A stretch of DNA of 64,000 nucleotides, taken from Enchytraeus crypticus. Taxonomy: Eukaryota; Annelida; Clitellata; Enchytraeida; Enchytraeidae. The notes beneath the pieces are model-generated. The model was not told where the DNA came from, did not search any database, and saw only the letters and a program-made list of their open reading frames with translations. Position numbers and translations under genes: made by a program. Where the stretch lies: contig CAJHZI010000438.1 in NCBI GenBank assembly GCA_905160935.1, positions 793,501-857,500 on the forward strand. Reading direction: 5' to 3'. Position 1 is the stretch's first letter; each line of letters opens with the position of its first letter. This document shows, piece by piece, positions 22,779 through 36,000 of the stretch.

Positions 22779-23514
22779 CTAGGTCGCCATTGTTTTTGTT
22801 TCAAATGGGTAGAAACTCGATTAGGTGGTTGTCTCTAGGTCTAGACCACTGCTATTAGCCACAGCTCTTCTGTGTTATATTAACCCATTAGCGCCCAATG
22901 TTCCCATTTGGGAACAGCAACAAATTATGTCGTGGTGCCCTGTGTCGAATTACAATTAGTAATCTATGATATCCAGGTATAGTAATAATGATATTGGCAT
23001 GGTTTACTGGCCAGCTCACTTTTATTCAGCCACTTCCGGTTTTGTGGCTTTGGGTCAAAAGTAATGAATTTCTACCTATCCAGCAGCCTAGCTTTAATCT
23101 GATCTTATCCGAAGTAAGAATCATGTATGAAAAATCTGAAAAAGCAATTTTCTTTAGAAATGGTGTCATATTATATATTTTAAATATTGGTTATAAACTA
23201 TGTATAATTACCTACAAAAAATCTGGGTTGAACTAGAATGTTCCCATTTGGGAACAATGGGCACAAGCACTGCTGTAACAGAAGGATGTTTTATACACAG
23301 AAGAGTGTAGCCAGACATCTTCGTAGTCGATCATCGACAATGTTTGAGCATGTATCGCTATTGTATGAACAGAGGCGCAAATTCGTTTCTGCTTTAAGTT
23401 GTGGGCGTTAGCTTCTGATCGACTGTGGATACCAGCACAACGTAATGGGAAGAATGGTGCTATACAAGGGGTTGAGAATCAAGGTTATTTGTAGGGCGAC
23501 AAGTACTGATTTCG

Positions 23515-24346
23515 TTGCTAAAATTAGTGAAAAATCAATCAAGCCACGAAGTTTTCTTTGACAACTTCTTCACCTCATATGACCTACTTGTGTCACTCCT
23601 ATGCATGAACATGAAAGCAACCTGTACGGTCAGGGAGACTAGGCTGAAGATGCGCCTTTTGTTTGACACAGAGCTCTTGAAAAAGGAAGATCGTGGGATT
23701 TTTGGCTTCAAGCGTAACAAGTCTGTGATGGCCGTCAAGTGACATGATGATCAATGCGTTACTGTGGCGACCAACTCTGACAATGAGTAAAGCGAAACAT
23801 TGCAGCTCTACAAGAAAAGCGTCTCTTGAAATGCCACAGCCAGAAGTCAAAACTCCCATACAGGTGGAGTGGGCTTCCTCGACAGATTTCTCTCAGCCTA
23901 CCCGTCTATCTTCCGTTCCAATAGGTGTTGGTGGTCACTTTTCGCCAACAATATCAACTTTTGCGGTAGTAGCTGCTTGGCGCCTTCATGTCGCTTTCGG
24001 TGGGCAGCACCTTCAGATCTCCTGCAAGAAAATTGTTGTTTGTATGCTGCTGAACGAAACTGGAATAGCTTCTGGGGTACCAATTGGCCCATACGCTAAA
24101 CCAATGATTGAAGTACGTACTGATGGCGTTCAGCATCACCTACATGTAGTTCCAACAGGAAAACAATCCAGATGCAGACTCTGTGGCAGCAGACTCTGTG
24201 GCACGAATGCCAGATTGGAGTGCGACAACTGTCACTTTCCGATACATTTGCATTGCGTACGCGAATACCATGAACAACCGTACATGTCGTTGCTGGCATT
24301 GTACAAGAACATTGTATACCTGCATCTAAATGCAGGTATACAATAG
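23515..24346 (+). pseudogene. piggyBac transposase remnant
   Basis: C-terminal half of the transposase, in at least two frames with internal stops. The DNFFTS motif carrying the second catalytic Asp is intact. The GGVD motif is GGVG. The C-terminal Cys-rich domain (about 24166-24280) is intact in frame. The N-terminal half with the first Asp is not recognisable between 22990 and 23515. Confidence 0.85.
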
Positions 24347-24354
24347 GGGCCTAC

Positions 24355-24483
24355 CGGCTGGAGCCAGTGGCGAAGTATTTAAGATACTTGACCACGGATC
24401 AGTATGTACCGGGTTCAAATCCTGGGCTCTCCCGTCACTGACATCGCTTTCTAGTGAGGAAACTGCCTTTAACCTCAGCTTTA
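24355..24483 (+). repeat. SINE-A copy nested in the piggyBac relic
   Basis: CGGCTGGAGCCAGTGGCGAAG head, B box GGTTCAAATCC at about 24413-24423, AACCTCAGCTTTATT end. Its position inside the transposon shows it inserted later. Confidence 0.9.
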
Positions 24484-24811
24484 TTTTATCTGATGAGAAT
24501 TGAGTAATTTACCTTTTTCAAAATTCAGCAGACACTTTGCAGCGATAGTTGCATGCATTGCATGCAATAGAGTTTTATAGCTGATGCTTATATTTTGGAT
24601 TGCGTATGTGCCCAATGTTCCCATTTGGGAACAGGCCCCCATTTGCAAGGTTTAAAATGAAAAATGATTATTTTTTATCATCAGCTGGACTGTTTGAGAC
24701 CAATTTATGAATTACAGCTTGGAAAAATGTGCTGAAACATTTTGGGCATTAATAGGTTAACTTCTGCAGTGAATCACTGAAAAGCGCATGTGAAAATGTG
24801 TACTAGTTGAA

Positions 24812-25340
24812 TGTCTCAATAGCGCAATGGTTAGAGGTGTTGATAACGTCATGAAGTTTTAAATGACAGACCCTGAGGCTATTAATATATTCGTTTATTA
24901 CATGAAATCTGACATACCGCAGAAAACGTACACACACACACACACACAAATGGCAATATAGAAAGTAATAAACATCAGTAGACATTGTTTAAAAAAACTT
25001 AATAAGAGTCTTTATATAGCATTCTAATTATAAAGTTCTTATCCATCAAAGGTGTGCGCTTAGATGGTAGAGAGAAAGGGTGAGCCCTCTCCCCGAGATT
25101 AAAGTTAACATTATCTTTAAGCGGCGGAAGAAGCCGGTGCAGGACATGCTGTTTGAAAAGTGAATTGAACCCTCGTGGGTTTAAATCCCAGCCGCGCTGA
25201 TCTGAGAGTAAAATCTCGGACATTCACTGGACTGGTTATATGGTAAATGAAAAAAAGTGCCTAACGGATTTATATGTGGTATTAAAAGTGACAGACATCA
25301 ACTTAGTTGGTCATTTCACTATAATTTGTGCTGCTAAATT
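24812..25340 (+). repeat. SINE-B, split copy
   Basis: Head at 24812-24880 with an A-box-like TAGCGCAATGGTTAGAG and GATAACGTCATGAAG. Body at 25168-25340: CCTCGTGGGTTTAAATCCCAGCCGCGC, then CTCGGACATTCACTGG. About 285 bp lie between the parts, including a short CA array, so the copy was probably interrupted by a later insertion. Confidence 0.75.
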
Positions 25341-25437
25341 GAATAGTATTCTCAGAAATAGTGAATTTACCGACGATTCATAACAAAAACACCAAAAACC
25401 GCATGTGTTTAGAAAGAATCGACCGGAAGAGAGATAG

Positions 25438-25945
25438 GGAGCAGTCAATGAGCAGTCAGGGAACTGTCAGGGAGCTGTCCGTTATCTGTCAGGAAGCAGT
25501 CAGGGAGTTGTCAGGGAACGGTCAGTTATCTGTCAGGAAGCAGTCAATGAGCAGTCAATAAGCAGTCAGGAAAAGGTCAGGGAACTGTCAGGGAGAAGTC
25601 AGGGAGCTGTAAGTGAGCTGTCCGTTATCTGTCAGGAAGCTGTAAGTGAGCTGTCCGTTATCTGTCAGGGATCTTTCAGGGAGCAGTCAGGGGAAAGTCA
25701 GGAGCTGTCTAGAAGCAGTCAAGGAGCAGTCAGGGAACGTTCAGGGAGCAGTCAGGGAAAAGTCAGGGAGTGAAAAGTCAGGGAGCAGTCAGGGAGCTGT
25801 TTGGAAGCAGCCAGGGAGCTGTTTGGAAGCAGTCAGGGAGCTGTTTGGAAGCAGTCAGGGAGCTGTTTGGAAGCAGCCAGGGAGCTGACAGGTCAGTTAT
25901 CTGTCAAGGAGCTATCAGGGAGTTGTCAGGAACTGTCAGGAATTT
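25438..25945. repeat. About 500-bp minisatellite of GTCAGGGAGCA / GGAGCTGT units
   Basis: Imperfect 11-22 bp units such as AGCAGTCAGGGAGCTGT, with a more regular 22-bp GTTTGGAAGCAGTCAGGGAGCT block at 25790-25880. Open frames across it are artefacts. Confidence 0.92.
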
Positions 25946-26144
25946 ATTCCCGTTACTGCCTTTCAAGCTCATCTCTGGTATTTGAGTAATGTGATTTTAA
26001 AGATGTAATTCTTAACTTCTTGATGACTTATTGAATAAAAGTTTTTAACTTTGTTGAACAGTTTAACTTTGGTGATAAAAACAAAAGTATCTGAATTAGC
26101 TATGTTAATCATTGGTCGGCAAATACTGAATCTTTAGAGGCAGA

Positions 26145-26207
26145 TGGATAGAGAGAGAGAGAAAGAAAGAGTGAGAGAAAAAGCGAAGAGAGAGAGAAAT
26201 AGAGAGG

Positions 26208-26262
<55 letters not shown>

Positions 26263-26303
26263 GAGAACGAAAGAGATGAGAGAGAGAGAGTGAGAGAGAG
26301 ATA

Positions 26304-26343
<40 letters not shown>
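26145..26343. repeat. (GA)n array
   Basis: About 200 bp of AGAGAG with A-rich and GC interruptions. Confidence 0.95.
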
Positions 26344-26346
<3 letters not shown>

Positions 26347-26690
26347 GACGCAGTAATAAGTGTAATAGGATTACTACCTCATTTCTAATGCAGAGTTATC
26401 TGCTCATATAGAACGAAATGGAATATGTCTAAACAGAGCTTACATGCTTGAATTAGCTCTGCGCTTGATTTAATTAGTTTCAGGATAAATCATCCGTGTC
26501 GACTCACAACTCTTCAGCAACCTTCAGAATCTGGGGGAGGCGTAAACGCCTGCGCGAAATCAACTGGTACAGTGGGAGTATTAACGATTAGACACATATT
26601 TAAACGTTCATTATTCTCCGCGATGATATCCGTCCCTTTTAATATCACCTGTTTAAATCGTTATTGACAGTTAGTAATAAAATAGCTATA
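26344..26690. other. No gene found
   Basis: No recognised feature in this stretch. Confidence 0.4.
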
Positions 26691-26696
26691 AAGTCG

Positions 26697-26812
26697 ACGT
26701 TAACGTCAGTTTCATTTCTCGAAAGCGATATCAGTGACGGTGAACACAGGGTTTTAACCCACACATACTGATCCGCGGTCAGATATCTTAACGATATCGC
26801 CACTGGCTCTAG
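26697..26812 (-). repeat. SINE-A copy
   Basis: GTTAACGTCAGTTTCATTTC at the left and ATATCGCCACTGGCTC (A-box side) at the right. Confidence 0.88.
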
Positions 26813-27361
26813 CAAATGTCATTTACCTGTCCCAGGAAGCTGAATTTAAGAACATCAAAATTTGTTGTCTGAAGCTACTGAATTGAAGAACATCTAAATG
26901 GTAAACACTAGTTGTTATTATTGTTGTTGTTGAGAAGCAACGAAAGCAACACTGACGTCATAACTCACAATTATTGAGTAGAGATAGATCTCCCCTTGCT
27001 TCAACCTCTTATTAGTCACCTCTATAATGAAATGTCATCCATGACCACATCTCCCACCTGCTGCTAACTAATAATAGCATTAATATAATTAGTGCTAGGT
27101 CAGGAATGAACGGTATGACTCATCCAAATAAAAGTTATCATTCCAGAGCCCATTCCATGCTTATATATAGCACTCCCAGGTGTGCACGGATACTGCGGAA
27201 TTGGTTGAGAATCGATCTCGCACAACTGCGGCGTTAAATTAACAGCCGACCACAAATTAATTAGATTCGATTAATATAATACCGGGCCTAAGTGCATTAC
27301 GGTAGAGAGTTAGAGGTGAGACTCTCAGTTTGTTTCAAGTCATGTAACAACGTAAGACCGA

Positions 27362-27477
27362 CTTTTACGTGGAGTTTCATCTTTCGAAAGTGATATCAGT
27401 GATGGGCGAGCCCAGGATTTGAATCCACACGTACTGATCCACAGTCGGACATCTTATCTACATCGCCACTGGCTCCA
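27362..27477 (-). repeat. SINE-A copy
   Basis: GATATCAGTGATGGGCGAGCCCAGG, then ACATCGCCACTGGCTCC at the head end. Confidence 0.88.
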
Positions 27478-27794
27478 CCCACTCTTTAACGATCGTGCTA
27501 CCAATCTGTTTACAAAATTTTGATTAAACGATTAAATTTCTTTAGTTTGAAAAGTATTACAAGATTTCATGGGTTTTGGTTTAACTGTGCACTATATAGA
27601 CTAGAAAGTTATTTTCAACTGAATGGCATTGCTAAATGTATTCCGAAACTATCTTCATTTGACCAGGGGGGTGGGATTAAGACCCCGAAAACCTCCACCT
27701 TTATTGTTGTAAATAGTTAGTTTAGTAACTGTTTCCATATGCAGTCTATTTATATATTATAATTGTATATTGGCATAGATTACATCGAACGGTC
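27478..27794. other. No gene found
   Basis: AT-rich, with one short open frame of no recognised family. Confidence 0.4.
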
Positions 27795-27799
27795 TAATT

Positions 27800-27929
27800 C
27801 TCTATATTATATCTCTCTTAGTGCACTGCCATGTCTCCCTCAATGCACTGTCCATGGTATATAACGCCTCCACTCTTCCGCCTTCCTCTTCATTTCCACA
27901 TATGAGTGGGTCTATATAGGGTATATATT

Positions 27930-27970
<41 letters not shown>
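27800..27970 (+). repeat. Repeat D first half plus (AT)n
   Basis: TCTTAGTGCACTGCC, then GTCCATGGTATATAACGCC, then TTCCTCTTCATTTCCACATATG, running into about 30 bp of AT. A short internal duplication of GCACTGCCATG is present. Confidence 0.75.
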
Positions 27971-27973
<3 letters not shown>

Positions 27974-28457
27974 TATAATATTAAATATGTGTATATATTT
28001 AAACCTAAGCAATTTTTGTCAACTTAATGCACGTACAGTGCTGTGCTTGGATTCACAAATTAAAACGACACGAATGTTTAATAATCTTTCGGTCTACATA
28101 AGAAGCAGCCGTTAGAATCTTATGATGCATAATAGTATATATTTTTCGTGATATTTCAGTTAATGACACGCTCTGATAACTAGCACAAAATAAGCCTCAT
28201 TACGTTGACCCCACGTTATGGACTTAAATAATGAAGTACTATTAGAGTCTATGGCATATACCATAGTTCTGATTTATTTGTTTTAAGTAGAGAGCATTTA
28301 AATAACTGTCAGAAGTCAGGGAAATGGGATAGACGTTAAAAGAGCGAGATTTTCCCTTAACATTAACATTATTAATTTATTATTATTATTAATTATTTAT
28401 TAAAAATTAATTAATTAATTAATTATTAATTAACTAATAATATTACTAATATTAACA

Positions 28458-28696
28458 TTAATATTAACAGTATATCTCTTGTCTCTAGTGGACTGCCAAG
28501 CGGCAGGTCCAGAGTATATATTCATACTCAGAGTTTGCTATCATGCTCCATAAAGAGCACTCCATTGATCAACTAGTTAATCGTTCACAAAAGGCTATGC
28601 CATGTTCATAGTTTAGTAAAAAAGCTAGTAAAGCTAAGGTTAACGTCAGTTTCCTCACTAGAAAGCGATGTCAGTGACGGGCGAGCCTAGGATTTA
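28458..28696. repeat. Repeat D fragment, unclassified repeat and truncated SINE-A
   Basis: 28470-28520 is repeat D (GACTGCCAAGCGGCAGG then GTATATA). 28530-28610 matches the repeat at 4915-4980. 28632-28696 is a minus-strand SINE-A truncated after GGCGAGCC. Confidence 0.65.
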
Positions 28697-28984
28697 TAGA
28701 AGCCTACAGCTTTTGAAAAATATTGCTTCTGTAGTTGTTTCCCCTTGCCTTCTTCAGTTCCTGTTTATGAATGTATAGTGATTTATTGTAATATACGCAT
28801 GTAAGCCTTTTATTTGTTTTCTCCTTATTTGTTTGGATTTTTATTTGTTTATATTACCGAAAATATAGGCTAGGTTTACTACATGATATGCAATTTGCTA
28901 AAATATACAGCAATTAGAATTCGAAATAGTGTAAAAATAGCGATAAAATAAGATGTAAAGAGTAATTAGATATCAATATAGCAC
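28697..28984. other. No gene found
   Basis: AT-rich, no supported feature. Confidence 0.4.
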
Positions 28985-30097
<1,113 letters not shown>

Positions 30098-30840
30098 ACA
30101 GAAGGGATGAAGATAGTGTAGGCACTGAGCGGCAACAAAACTGTTGTAATTGAGCATTCGTTTGATGCTCGAATCAAAGTGAAGCTTGTCTCGTTTGAAA
30201 CATTTAAACCTGTCGTCATTCAGGCAGAAACACAGCAATCGATGAAATGTCATCATAATGTTAAACAGTTAAACCGCCTGTCAAAAATGTAGGCATTTGA
30301 ATCTTACTATATAGGCGTTAATACATTAGTACAGATCGTTTTTAATAAGCCAATTATATCACAACGCAGTCAGTATTCATCGCGCCCGTGATTATATAAT
30401 AGCTGCTTTTGTGTATCGTTTTCAAATAGGTGGATGATATTACAAAATCGTTTCTACAATGTACAGTATATGCCATGGAACATTTAGTGCACAATTTTAA
30501 AGTAGTCCAACCGTAACTGTATGTGTATTGTTGAGATTAAGGACGAAGTTGATGGAAAATCAATTCAGAGGCTAGAAGTTTAGAAGAATAAAGGTGCCAT
30601 TTAGGCTAACTCGGAATTGAGATAAGTTTATTCTCTCGATGATATATGACGGGAGGGCCGAGGTTTTGAATACCGGTCTGCAGTCGAAAACGCAATTGGA
30701 AATTTAGAATTTGGTAAAGTGACATGTGAACATGATAGGTGAATTAGATGTAGCGAATTATTCCTTATCTCGTTTATGAAACAGACTTTACAATTGGAGA
30801 AATCTGTGATTTGGTCCAACCATCTATCAGCATAGTAGAA

Positions 30841-30877
<37 letters not shown>

Positions 30878-31380
30878 GAGAAACTGAAAAAATACGATCG
30901 AGAATGAGATCATTTCTTAGACAAAATGTAGTGCCATCTTATTAGAAAGCGGGGTCGTGATGCATACAAGGAATGCGTCAATACGGAAGGAGTTATACGA
31001 AACAAATACGGAATACAAATATGGAATGCGGAACCATTGCTATATATTATTCTATACTATAGACACTTCTGCTGTTCCTACTGTAGGTGATACATTGAAT
31101 GCTCTGAATTTATTCACTGCATTACCTTCAGGTAATTTATACTTTTATGTGAGGAAAACGTATTTCAAAAAGCTTCCAAAGGGCTTAGAAATTCCATTCA
31201 TAAACATTTCTCTAGTTTAATTTTAACAAAATTTCTTTATTTGGAACCTATGGATTTTTCTTGTTGATTGAAAGAACAATGCTTACGCGTAAGTAATCAT
31301 ATTAGACTTACGTTTATTTGAAATAAACGGGATATAGTGTGACGGTGTTTTCTCCAGGAAGTCAAGCAAATCATACCGCC
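30098..31380. other. No recognised gene; short GA array at 30838-30882
   Basis: An 87-codon ORF at 30957-31220 has no recognised motif. No splice-supported model was found. Confidence 0.4.
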
Positions 31381-31382
31381 AG

Positions 31383-31570
31383 TATATTAACAATACACTG
31401 TACCAATGTATTAACCTATACACTGTTTTTATACCAATGTATTAACAATACACTGTACCAATGTATTAACATATACACTGTTTTTATACCAATGTATTAA
31501 CAATACACTGTACCAATGTATTAACCTATACACTGTTTTTATACCAATGTATTAACAACACACTGGTATA
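31383..31570. repeat. About 58-bp tandem repeat, 3 units
   Basis: Alternating ATGTATTAACAATACACTGT and ACCTATACACTGTTTTTATACC blocks. Confidence 0.9.
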
Positions 31571-31639
31571 ATTAGAATAATAGTAATACACTGCAATAAT
31601 TAAAGTACGCTATAGCCAAGCGGTTGCTTTATGTAATTT

Positions 31640-31735
31640 TCATGTCCACCAGTTTCGATCGCCACGCAAACCTTCCATCCTGTAATTGTTTATATTTGAC
31701 TACTTTTCTGGACATTGAATTTTCATCGTTTTTGA
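31640..31735 (+). repeat. LINE-1x 3' fragment, diverged
   Basis: CAGTTTCGATCGCCACGCAAACC and TTTCTGGACATTGAATTTTC align with GAGTTTCGACTAGCGCGTAAGCC and TTTCTGGATTTTGGAATCTG of the 17500 copy. Confidence 0.55.
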
Positions 31736-31896
31736 AATATTGCTTGATTTGTAGTGGAAGAGCCGGGTTGAAATGGTTGATAGACCAACGCCTGAAAATC
31801 TATTCCATGCGTTGTCCTCCACTTCTCGTATATGTGGTTCTTCTAGCAGTTTTCAAATTCTCTTAAATTAAGTGTTTCTTCCAGACTCGAAGCATT

Positions 31897-31899
<3 letters not shown>

Positions 31900-31974
<75 letters not shown>
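31900..31974. repeat. (AT)n microsatellite
   Basis: About 74 bp of pure AT. Confidence 0.97.
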
Positions 31975-31975
<1 letters not shown>

Positions 31976-32577
31976 GTTTAGACATTGAGTACTTAACTAC
32001 AGGGGGCATGGTTATGTCTCGAAATATTTCAAGAATTGAGTAGTTTACAAGATAGAAAAAAACCTGCGAGGAATAACGGCCAAATATAATTGCAGATCTG
32101 CAGAATAAAGAATAAATAAAAAATGGTGGTATCACGCTCCTTCAACTCATCTACTTCAAGACGGTCTAATTTACATGACATATCATGAGGAAAGCGATAT
32201 AAATTAATTTAAATTAGAATACTCGAGAATCAATTTGTTAAAGCCGTGCTAAGAAGCTGTCTAACAAATAAACAATTAAACTCGGAGTCTTAAGAACTAC
32301 GAACAAGAGCGACTGCAGCAGATGCGGCATCAGTCCTTGATGGATGGAATGTTGTGAAACCTGCGTCCAAGCTATAGGCTCGAGGTTTGAAAATCTCACT
32401 GGGCAGATGTCGCTTAAATCTCTTCCCAGTCTCTATCACGCCAACTAGGACTTTATTTCAGTGTATAAAAGTAGCCGAATAATCGCCCGTAATCATTTAA
32501 AATATTATCAATGAAAAATTACAAAATGTAAATTAATGCATGAGTAATTTAGTATTACGTTATATGTAAAGCTGGTA
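31975..32577. other. No gene found
   Basis: No recognised feature. Confidence 0.4.
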
Positions 32578-32703
32578 AAGCTAAAGTTAACGTCAGTTTC
32601 CTCACTCGAAAGCGATGTCAGTGACGGGCGAGCCCAGGATTTGAACCCGCACATACTGATCTGCGGTCGAATATCTTACCGACTTCGCCATTTTCTCCAG
32701 CCA
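32578..32703 (-). repeat. SINE-A copy, near full length
   Basis: AAGCTAAAGTTAACGTCAG, then GCGATGTCAGTGACGGGCGAGCC, then GGATTTGAACCCGC (B box) and a degraded CCGACTTCGCCA A-box side. About 300 bp upstream of the prohormone-like gene. Confidence 0.92.
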
Positions 32704-33007
32704 ATATATTTGTTAACAATTACTGAATGAAATAAATGTTACTGATTACTGGCAATGTTGCGTACAGTTTCGAATGGTACTTAATGCTGGATTAATATAA
32801 TTACATGCGGGATTAATATATTTAATTTATCAATTTATTTTTGCAGAGGAAACTATAAAGGGGGCGAACTATTTTAAAATACAGAATTACATTTGAACTA
32901 TAGCCAACTGTGGTACATATAAAAGAGGAATAAAATATTAGCTGATCTACAGTACTAGGCTACGGATCAGTTGGCCGATTGATTAGAGAAGGCGAGTGGT
33001 GAGAAAC

Positions 33008-36000
33008 ATGTATGGACGCCCAGGCTCGAAAGCATCATCAGCAACCGACTTCTGTACTTGTTCAACCAGGGTGCTCTTGTTACTAACCATCTCTTTCCTG
33101 CTCATAGTAGGTTAGTACTGACGAATGAATGAATTAATGATTTAATTATTTAATTAACGAATGAATGGATGATTGAATGAGTGAATGAATGAGTGAGTGA
33201 ATGAGTGAGTGAATGATTGAATGAATGAATGAATAAATGAATGAATGAATGAACGAATGAATGAATGAAGGAATGAACGAATAAATGAATGACTCATCAT
33301 TATCATCAGCATCATCATCTTCTCTTTAATCAAAGTTTAACAATAGGTTCTATATAATAATAGACCTTCTCCACTCCTCTCTGTCCCATACTATATCATC
33401 AGTCAACCCGTAATATTTCCATTATTTATGAAAAATTGTGTAGCAATTTCTGGAGCCTAGGCGCTCACCAACTGAATGCCTTTTCTGACGTTGGTTTGGA
33501 TCTTAATGCTTTAATCGCCTTCTACGACACGTGCAGCCATCGGATGATCTATTCTTTAGACAAACCGAACACAACATGGGGAATGAATGAATAAAATAAT
33601 TAATTTGAATAATTAAGATATTATTCAAATTCTAGCATAATTATTAATTATATTAATATGAATAATGAATAATTTTTCTAACTATCTCTTGTCTTCTCAT
33701 AATATGCTAGTATTGATGAATGAATGAATGAATGAATGAAAGAATGAATGAATATTTCCTGAATGTTTGACTTCTAGTAATATATACAAAGTAAGTTAAA
33801 CTGTTTCTATCTCGATCCAGTTATTTTTGGCGAGAATAGCTTGTTAGTTACATTTTAAATTCTGTTTGATAAAATATTACATTAAACTGTTTAATTTATT
33901 ATTTTATTTGTTTTATGAACTCAATTTCATTTAATTAAATTATGTAAATTTTAATTCGACGTATCAAACTGATAAGCTGTCAGTTTCTCTTCAGATGAAA
34001 TTATGAGATCATTAAAGTCTTTATAGAATATTATGGAATAATCACGCTCCACCCGGTCACGTTAATACAATCTCACTCCCTAAGTCTCCCCTCTCTCTCT
34101 TTCTCTCCTTCGGCTGGAGCCAGTGGCTGTAATGTCGGTAAAATAGATACTCGACCGTGGATCTGTATGTATGGGGTTCAAATCCTGGGCTGGCCCGTCT
34201 CTGAAATCGTTTTCGAGTGAGGAAACTGACGTTAACATTAGCTTTTTAGCCTCTTCTCTTTTGCGTGTTCTCTCTGTCTCTCCTGAATGAGTAAATTAGC
34301 CGTGTAGAGAGGTTATTTTACGGGAATGTACATGTAAGCTGACTTGATTAGAATGAACCATCCGTGCTTTTTAGAAAAGACTAAATCAATACAACTGGAA
34401 ACCACATCATAGTTTTTCAAATGTTATAGTTACAAATAATTTACATAGAACTAAAGTTTAGAACGGCATAGGTATACAGAACCGACCATTTCCATAGCAG
34501 TGTCATGGTCGGCTACTGGTCTTCGAGACTTCTTTACAGGTTCCAGGCCCGGATCATTATTTCTTTTCATAATTAATCAATCTTCACTTTTGATAGCATC
34601 AATCGGCAACAATCTCCGATACATCATGAATTGTTCAGTGATGTTATCGATTTGTTGTTGACTGAGCTAGGCTTTGAACCCAGACCACTCACTTCCGATG
34701 TGAACACTCTAACCATTACGCCATTTCCCCTCCCAATGCGGTCAGTTAGAAGAACTGACCCTGACAAGTGTTTGAGGGATAAGCCATTTCACCGAAGTGA
34801 TCATAAGCGATCGCTATATAAATATAGGCTCTATATGATTAGGGCTTTGTATGGCTTGTCACCATGCAAACATATTGTAGCGCTCTCTTAGTGCACTGCC
34901 TACTGGCAGGTCAATGTTATATAACGCCTTCACTCTTCTCTGTATTCCGTTTTCCTCTTCCTGTCTACATATGAGTGTAACATTAAATCACGTAGCTATG
35001 CTCATTATTGTTGTTACATACCATTTTCTTGGGGGATTCTGCGTATGACGAAGTGGGTTCCCTATACCTTTCTCAACTCCAATTAACATTTACTGGGCAG
35101 TGGCGCCATTCCCTGAGAAAACAAGCCTGTCTACCTAGAATTGTCGCTATATTATCATTGATTATAATTCTTATTTCTTAATATTGTTCTATACTGTATA
35201 TTATAGTATTTTACTCTATACTATGCTATATTTATGTACTCTGCCAACTTTTATATTAAACAGGCACCGTTCAATGTAACCCGGATCTGAGAAAGGATGA
35301 TGTAGAAGCCCGAGCGCATCCTGCTTCATCTGAATTACCGGATCAGGGACACTCCGATCAGGATTCAACTCGGGTGTCGGACGACCCTTATAATCCGGCG
35401 AATCGAGTTCAGCTCCGTCAAAATGACAGCCCGCAGCAGAACAAACAGCTGCAGCGGCTACATCAGCAGAAGAAGCAGTTTGGGGCACAGCAGCAGCAAC
35501 AGCAAGCATTGAAGCAGCAGCAGTTGAAGCTGCTAGCTGCTTGGAGGCTACAATTCAAACAACCGCAGCAGCGGAAAATGAATCAGCAACATCTCCAGAA
35601 AGAACAACAACTGAACAGGCAACTGTCGCCAAATAGAAAGATGAGCGAAGTGAGGCAAGAAAGTGCAGAGGTTGGCGATATGTTGGTGCAAAGCTTAGAA
35701 CATTTAGACTCAGTAAGTAAGCAAAAGTCGCAGGAAGTCCCACGTATCGACGGTATCACAGGTAGCCAAACGTCTCCTGTGGTAGCACGTGGTGATGAAA
35801 ACTCTGGTGTTCTGCTGGCTCAACGTAGAGCTCAGAAGCGCATGGAGTCTTGCAGGATGGTTTGTGAGAGGATTGGATTGAAGATGCTCCAGCAGGAGAG
35901 ACAGGTGATGAGTCAGCTGACTAGACAGCAGAAGATCGAAAATTTTCCAGAAAGTATTCCAGTCGCGAAGGTGGAAGAGAAAATGAAAATTGGAAGCGAG

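Larger units (their letters stand above)
22880..24760 (+). mobile_element. piggyBac-family DNA transposon, decayed, with both ends and TTAA sites
   Basis: Flanked by TTAA at 22880-22883 and 24757-24760. Inside, the left end CCCATTAGCGCCCAA and the right end (reverse complement) CCTATTAATGCCCAA are inverted copies. An 18-bp inverted motif TGTTCCCATTTGGGAACA is repeated at 22899-22916, 23239-23256 and 24616-24633. The transposase remnant runs about 23515-24346. It encodes FFDNFFTSYDLL, then GGVGFLDRFLSAY, then after a frameshift near 23950 VVAAWRLH, and ends in a Cys/His-rich zinc-binding tail (CRLCG, CDNCHFP, HLHC, YHE). Stops after codon 75 and at several other sites, the frameshift, and Gly in place of the third catalytic Asp (normally GGVD) show it is dead. 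A SINE-A copy is inserted near the right end. Confidence 0.9.

Noticed and set aside
30957-31220. 87-codon plus ORF
   Set aside because: No recognised motif, no splice partner, and chance length in AT-rich DNA.
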